Part shown: in pieces, positions 58,111 to 64,000 of the stretch
Position numbering within the stretch: the stretch's first letter is position 1
How the letters are laid out: each line of letters starts with the position of its first letter
Source: Oegoconia quadripuncta
Lineage: Eukaryota > Arthropoda > Insecta > Lepidoptera > Autostichidae
Assembly: GCA_949316235.1 (NCBI GenBank)
Contig: OX438750.1
Coordinates: 22,384,865 to 22,448,864, forward strand
DNA length: 64,000 bases
Direction: 5' to 3'
Made by a program: the position numbers and the translations under genes
Notes under the pieces: model-generated
Seen by the model: the letters and a program-made list of their open reading frames with translations, nothing else
What the model was told of the DNA's origin: nothing
Database searches by the model: none

Positions 58111-59590
58111 TAATTAATAAACCGGACTTTGCACACAACAATATATTGTTATAGATCACATAAAGTTCAGATCTCACTTTCTGTGACGTAACACAGAATA
58201 ACTAATTTATTAACGTAAAGTTATAGGTAATCTTAATTTTTTCATTGTATATCAATACAGTCCCTGTACTAACGTTTCATCCATATCTACTGAATTCAAA
58301 CAATTTCAATAAACATTACAAATATTGAGACAAAAAATGAAAGAAATCACGCAATACTAATGAAAACAAAAAGCAGGAAGTACTTAAAGCTATAGTTAGA
58401 AGCATACACGCATGTGATGATGACAGTCTCACTTGACGCCCGACAAAAGCCTTTTAAAAGTGTCTGGGAACGTGTGAATTTCAACAAAGAGCCGTTTCCT
58501 GGGACAGAGAGCACTCCCCCAGGATAAAGGGATGGGGAATTTTAGGGGAAGCCTAGAGATAGTATCTGCGATGGCAGGAAAGAATAAACGGCGGTTTATT
58601 GCGGAAAGATCCTGCATTCTCCGCTCGCACATATTAGAATTTTCACGTTCAGTCATGAGGAAAATCTTTCGAAGTACTGTACGACGTCAGCATCTTAATT
58701 AATTAGAAGGTGTAGAAGAGATTTTCAAAGATAATCTCCATCTCTTAATACCGTTCCATTAACGAACGAGCGAACGCTAACTATAGGTACCTACTTATAA
58801 TCTCGGCATCGTCTGTTTTGAAGTGCTTTAGATAATAAAAATAGATAACGGAGTTATAAAAATCTCATAAATATTATATATGTCTAACATTACACGAAAA
58901 CAAAAAATCTTCTGATGATGCAATCAGTGCACAATCTCACAAAGACCATGCGAAATTCTGGTCGTTTAGATTATCTTTCAACAAAAGTGTTCAATCTTTT
59001 CCAAACACTATCTCGAATCAAGAATGTTACTGAAAACATTTTTAAATATGTACACAAAATTACAAAAACACATCAAAAGACTGACAACGTTCAAAATGAG
59101 ACGCAAGACTTGGCCTAACTTTCCAATTATTCAGTTGAAACAGTATAACTTCAGAACTGGGTCTATGTACACTACACTGACTGGGTTCGAACTTCCTAGT
59201 TGTTTGCTACCAACTTTATTCGACAGCATATCGGGTGGGTTTACCTGCATGTAACTTTAGAAGCTTATTGTCAAAATGTTTCTGCATAGGAATAATGCCA
59301 CTATAATTTTGTAGCCAACGCGTCTACCCAGCAGCGTGCCGATTATATTATGACATATCCTCCCATGAATTGCGACGCAAAGCTGTTGACGCAAATTTTA
59401 TTAAATAATAAAGAATAATACTCTTAATTTTTATATATAAAGAATATATAAAGAATAATCTCTTAAAAATTTAACAATAAAGAATATGAAACATATTTAT
59501 GATACTCGTAGACTCAAAAGCATTGGCAAATTCTCACTAGAAGCAAAGTCACGATAAGGCACGTCATTCCAATAAATATCGATTTGAATA
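58111..59590. other. Host stretch, no recognised gene
   Basis: A GC-richer minus frame at 58656-58429 (MQDLSAINRRLFFPAI) may be an old element remnant but I cannot place it. Confidence 0.35.
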
Positions 59591-59595
59591 GCGGT

Positions 59596-59992
59596 ACGAC
59601 TTTTATCCCAAATGGGGGATTATTGCTACCCCAAACATAATGTTGGGCTATTCCAAACATTAAAGTTTAATGCAAGTCTAGATGTTTTTTGGTGTAAAAT
59701 CCTTTTTTTCCACGGCAAGACAATTTTTTTAATGTTATCAAAATGAACGAAAGGTCTAACTAAGATCAATAAACGATCGATTGGTGTGTAATGTGACGTT
59801 GTCAGCGAAACCAACGGTTGCGAGTTCGAATCCTGCGAGAGGTACACACAAACATGATGTATACGAACATTTATTCCTGAGTCATAGATGTTTATATAAA
59901 TATTTTTATTTTTATAGGTTATCTAGTGTCCATAATCTTTGCTGAGTTTGAGACTAAATGATTAGTGTAAGTGTCCGAAATATTCATTATTT
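59596..59992 (+). mobile_element. Interspersed repeat fragment followed by SINE family A, copy 5
   Basis: 59596-59720 belongs to the TTTATCCCAAATGGGG family. 59775-59992 is a diverged family-A SINE (GTCAGCGAAACCAACGGTTG, GAGTTCGAATCCTGCGAG). Confidence 0.75.
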
Positions 59993-60433
59993 ATTCATCA
60001 ATCGCGTCAGAGAACCAAAATGCTCACACAATGTCTCAATATTCTCTCTCCCAATGGGTAACTCAGCCTCAATACGACAGCTCCGACATTATAGAGTATG
60101 AGTCAATAACCCGTATAGTTTACGAAGTGTGTTGCACAGCTCTGACAGCAGGTAATATCTTATGCATCGGTAATAGTTGGTGTTACAGAGAACATTGAAT
60201 AAACAAACAGTTTAATGGAGCAAATGAATTTGATACATTCAATTACAGATTAATTTAGTGATACATCAGGCAAAACTGCTTTGATGCATTAAATTTAGAT
60301 GATCGAAATTATGGTAAGTAATTTAATCTATAGCTATTGGAGTATTTGTAATTAAGTGTAAGTAGGTACACTCATCTTGCTTTATTTCCAAGCAAGCACA
60401 TCATGAGCTATTAATAAATTCATATACATTTTC

Positions 60434-60670
60434 GTCCCTAAGGGGGTGGTCAGAGTTATCCCAAACATAAGAGTTTGGGTGTTCTAAATATTAAAAGTTC
60501 AATGTATGAAACAACATTTCACTTTTCGAAATATACATAAATTCCCACGTGACAGGGGGTGAGCCCATCGTTGAAACGTGCAAGACTACAGATGTTTTTT
60601 GATGTAAAGTTCCTTAGTCTCCTTTGACGACACTTAGCTAGTTCTATTCTGTTTGCGTCCCGAAACCGCC
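60434..60670 (+). mobile_element. Interspersed repeat (TTTATCCCAAATGGGG family)
   Basis: GGTGGTCAGAGTTATCCC, GAGTTTGGGTGTTC, CACGTGACAGGGGGTGAGCC and AAGTTCCTTAGTCTCC align with 49466-49735. Confidence 0.75.
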
Positions 60671-60769
60671 CCGCTTAAATACATATAGCTAGGTACTCGT
60701 ACTTTCTTTCCAAGCACTGGGCACAAGTTATTAACACATTGACTGCGGCGGCGCAGACACAATTTGAAA

Positions 60770-61040
60770 ATCCAACTTGAGCTTTAGCCTGTAAACATCC
60801 CACGGCAGGGATATAGCCCATCCCTCATATTATGAGGGGGTATGGGCCATGTCCACCACCCTGGCCCAATGCGGGTTGGGGACTTCACATGCCTTTGAAT
60901 TTTTATTTCTCAGGCATGCAGGTTTAAGAGCTGTCAGATAAATGCACATAAGTAATTAAATTTAATAACTCTTTGGTACATGGCCTGTCTGGGAATCCAA
61001 CCCGGACCTCCTAAATTGGGAGACCGCGTCTTAATAGCTC
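60770..61040 (-). mobile_element. SINE-like repeat, minus strand
   Basis: The minus strand shows a tRNA-like GGTCTCCCAATTTAGGAGGT and GGGTTGGATTCCCAGACAGG (B-box-like), then CCTGCATGCCTGAG, CCAACCCGCATTGGGCC and ATGAGGGATGGGC, a layout familiar from lepidopteran SINEs. Confidence 0.65.
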
Positions 61041-61440
61041 CAGTATGTTATTAGGGCTATAATATGGTACAGTTTCATAAATAATACTTGTGCAACTTGC
61101 AATTATAACACAGGCGATAATATGTTTTATGCAGACGTGATGTCCAATGAGTGAAAGTCACTTTTGCACAATACAGACATATACAAATTTGTCCCTGCTC
61201 TTGAGTGAAACAGTGAGTTGCCCATGTGGTAAATCTGTTTACCAACCTTATAAGGAAAAGCATTACTAATAATTACGTAAATTCCGTTCTTCGGTTATTA
61301 AGGATTTAATAAAATAAACTAGGTTTTCTGATTAAGTCTAAACTGTTCCCAAACAATAACTATAACGTTGAATTCACATCAAATTATTTTTACAACACAA
61401 ACTTATGGGCAAAAAAATGTCAGATTATTAAATACATACA

Positions 61441-61985
61441 TAACGTCACGACCTTCATCTCAAATGTGGTGGTCAGAGATATCCAAACGTTTGGGTATTC
61501 CAAACATTAAGGGTCTGTTTCACGACCTTCTGATAAAATTTCAGATAGCAGTCTAGCAGATAGCTTATAAAAACTAGCTTAAAACAGCTATCTAGCTAGC
61601 TAGCATTCAGCTAGACAGTTAAAACTAGCTGATATTTTTTCTCCTGTTTCACCATCGAAGTGGCTGATAAACTTACTGGCAGATAATTATCCAAAACTTT
61701 GCTTGACAGTCGGAATGAAACAGAAATATGTATGTTATCTGTGAGAACTTCTTTATCAGCAGGTGGTGAAACAGAGCCTAAGTGTATTATAATTGAGACA
61801 ACATCCATGGTTAACCTTATGAAATATACAGAAATGAACACGTGACAGGGGTGAGCCATTGCAGTTGAAATGTGCAAATCTATAGATGTTTTTTGGTGGA
61901 AAGTCCCTTAGTCGCCTTTTACGACATGCACGGGAGAGCCGTCTCTTCTTGGCTCTAATCTATTTGAGCGCTGAAACTACACAGC
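61441..61985 (+). mobile_element. Interspersed repeat split by a MITE
   Basis: The TTTATCCCAAATGGGG-family copy runs 61441-61507 and resumes at 61783 (CAACATCCATGG, CACGTGACAGGGGTGAGCC). Between lies 61508-61782. Confidence 0.75.
61508..61782. mobile_element. MITE with GGTCTGTTTCAC termini
   Basis: Left GGTCTGTTTCACGACCTTCT and right AGCAGGTGGTGAAACAGAGCC are imperfect inverted repeats over about 45 bp, flanked on each side by TAAG, a likely target duplication. Confidence 0.8.
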
Positions 61986-62567
61986 ACTGGTTATTGTTAA
62001 ATAAAGTCAAGTGTATTTATATTTTGTATATTCATGCAGATTAGTCTTTTTCAATGTAGATACTGGGTGATGTAGGTCTGTGCGTAACAATTCATGAATA
62101 TGAATAGCCTCTTAGCTCGAGTTTTCCAAAGGTAAAATATAATCCGGCAACCCAAATGCGTTGTACCTACCTTTACACAAAAGAAAGAATTCGGTGCAAA
62201 TCCCAATATGTTAAGCCCGGCTTTGATCCCTGTATTGCCCGTGACCCATTTTTCTATCACTCACCCCATACCATACCTGAAATGGTTCACGAACTATGAA
62301 TGGACTTTGATGTGGCACTGAGAAGCCTTGCGCATAAATAGAAGATTCGAGAAAGAAATTGCACAATCGTTTTCTTTTCATAAACCCCGTCAAAGAGGTA
62401 AGACGACTGAAGTTAGATTAAATAATAATATAATCAAGCCCATTTTTTGACTGAAAAAATTTATAATAATAAGATATAGATGGTGGGGTTTTTCCTTTAT
62501 AATAATTTACAGAACTGTAGAAGAAAATGTCTAAAGTTAACCGTTTTCTGTTGTTATGTAAACGTAT

Positions 62568-63262
62568 ATCCCATCAAAAACAATACTTGTCAAAAAAACC
62601 AAGTCTCGCAACTCAGTTGTTCTGCGGTAAAAAGTTGTGAGATCCATGTAATACCAAGTCGGTTGTTAATTTATTCAGTCTCTACTTAAGCGACTTTCTG
62701 TCTTAATACGTCCAGTCTCTAAGACCACGATCGTGGTCCATAACAATTGAAAATCATTTGTGTCTGGAATCTCCGTACTCGAAGCATTAAGTTATTACGT
62801 AATAATTAACAGCATCTTATAGTGACGCAGATCAATATTAAAATTCTTTAATGTTTTATATAAATATATCGAGACTTGGCCATCGCACTAAATAATTGAA
62901 TTTACATGTGTTTTCAGGCGATTGAATTTACACGTCTTTTCAGGCGATGGCCAAGTCTCAATATATTTATATAAAACATTAAAGAATTTTAATATTGATC
63001 TGCGTCACTATAAGATGCTGTTAATTATTACGTAATAACTTAATGCTTCGAGTACGGAGATTCCAGACACAAATGATTTTCAATTGTTATGGACCACGAT
63101 CGTGGTCTTAGAGACTGGACGTATTAAGACAGAAAGTCGCTTAAGTAGAGACTGAATAAATTAACAACCGACTTGGTATTACATGGATCTCACAACTTTT
63201 TACCGCAGAACAACTGAGTTGCGAGACTTGGTTTTTTTGACAAGTATTGTTTTTGATGGGAT
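62568..63262. repeat. 695-bp near-perfect palindrome (319-bp arms, 57-bp spacer)
   Basis: Arms 62568-62886 and 62944-63262 are reverse complements with one mismatch noted (near 62869). Each arm contains the smaller perfect palindromes GACCACGATCGTGGTC and TTATTACGTAATAA. The spacer holds a direct repeat of ATTGAATTTACA...TTTTCAGGCG. No target duplication is visible at the borders. Confidence 0.93.
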
Positions 63263-64000
63263 CTCATTTCTTTTTGTATTTTGTAGATACTTAGGTACTT
63301 AAAGTATCAATATTTAATTTATTAATGAGTGAGCGCGGCCCGCGCTCACTCGCTAGCATCGCAGCGCGTGGTATATAATTATACAACCTTACGCACTCGT
63401 AATAAGTACGAATACGCACGTAGGTACGTTTTTTGCATTAATAAATAATTTAATACACGTGTTTTCATCACCGGAATACCCATTTTTTGCTCGATTTGGC
63501 AGGGGCACTACCATGCGCCTATATTTATATGGGACTAGCTTAAACCCGCGGCTTCGCACGCAATAATAATAATTGCCGTAAAATAAAATATTGAAAAATG
63601 TAATTAACTGAAGACTTGGCTGTATGGGCTTAATTTTCTTTGCTGTCTTTTCTAGATTTTTTAGTTTTTCCTTGATTCATACACCAAACACTACTTATAT
63701 TCCAAATTTGAAGCTTCTAGATCTGCTAGAAGTGCCTTAGAATTTTGATGATCGGTGAGTCAGTGACTGACAAAATTAAGAAATTTGACCCCTTATAATT
63801 CTTAAAAATACTGGTTCAAATTGAATGAAATTTTAAATATACGTGTCTTTACAATGCCTGCATAGTTACTGAAAATTTCAGCCTTCTATTTTTATCCACA
63901 ACGAAGTTACAGGGGGTCGAAAATGGTCTGAATTGCTTCGAGAAAAGGATGGTACGGCCGTGACGCTTTTTTGCTCGACTTGGTGGGGGCACGGCCGTGC
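63263..64000. other. Host stretch with hairpin and repeat fragments
   Basis: GAGTGAGCGCG and CGCGCTCACTC form an 11-bp-arm hairpin (about 63325-63349). From 63536 (GGGACTAGCTTAAACCCGCGGC) to the end is an interspersed-repeat or LINE-tail type sequence. Confidence 0.45.

Noticed and set aside
1..64000. CRISPR arrays, bacterial operons or plasmid origins
   Set aside because: No regularly spaced repeats, and the gene structure (introns, TATA boxes, SINEs) is eukaryotic. The close gene overlaps belong to the virus-like transposon.

Overview
The window is eukaryotic, AT-rich and crowded with repeats, and it reads as a moth or butterfly (Lepidoptera) genome. Support comes from repeated tRNA-headed SINEs with nearly identical bodies, several non-LTR retrotransposon tails, many short foldback (MITE-like) elements and small intron-bounded exons. 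Species and chromosome cannot be read from the sequence. No ordinary host gene is complete here; only three weak candidate host exons are seen (near 26.1, 30.2 and 45.7 kb).

The main feature is a complete Polinton/Maverick at 4297-19606 (15,310 bp). It is bounded by a perfect 6-bp target-site duplication (TGCGGA, 4291-4296 and 19607-19612) and has long terminal inverted repeats (1,725 and 2,112 bp). From left to right it carries: a spliced small gene in the left TIR; protein-primed family B DNA polymerase (two exons); FtsK/HerA-like packaging ATPase; two paralogous small basic proteins; a 256-aa conserved hypothetical; retroviral-type integrase with chromodomain; a putative penton/minor capsid protein; a pVI-like amphipathic basic protein; a putative double-jelly-roll major capsid protein; an adenain-like cysteine protease; and, in the right TIR on the opposite strand, a second copy of the TIR gene. 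Every reading frame is open and the TIR copies of the small gene are identical, so the insertion looks recent and may be functional. The genes cover replication (PolB), integration (integrase) and virion building (capsid proteins, ATPase, protease), the adintovirus-like gene set.

The least expected part is the TIR gene. Its start codon sits directly against a splice donor, it has its own TATA box, and its predicted 157-aa product has a PCNA-interacting-peptide-like motif followed by a lysine-rich nuclear localisation signal. I know of no described Polinton gene of this kind.

Outside the element, 1-4290 and 19613-64000 hold SINE copies, LINE 3' ends, nested MITEs, a 695-bp near-perfect palindrome (62568-63262), several short perfect hairpins and long stretches in which I recognise nothing.
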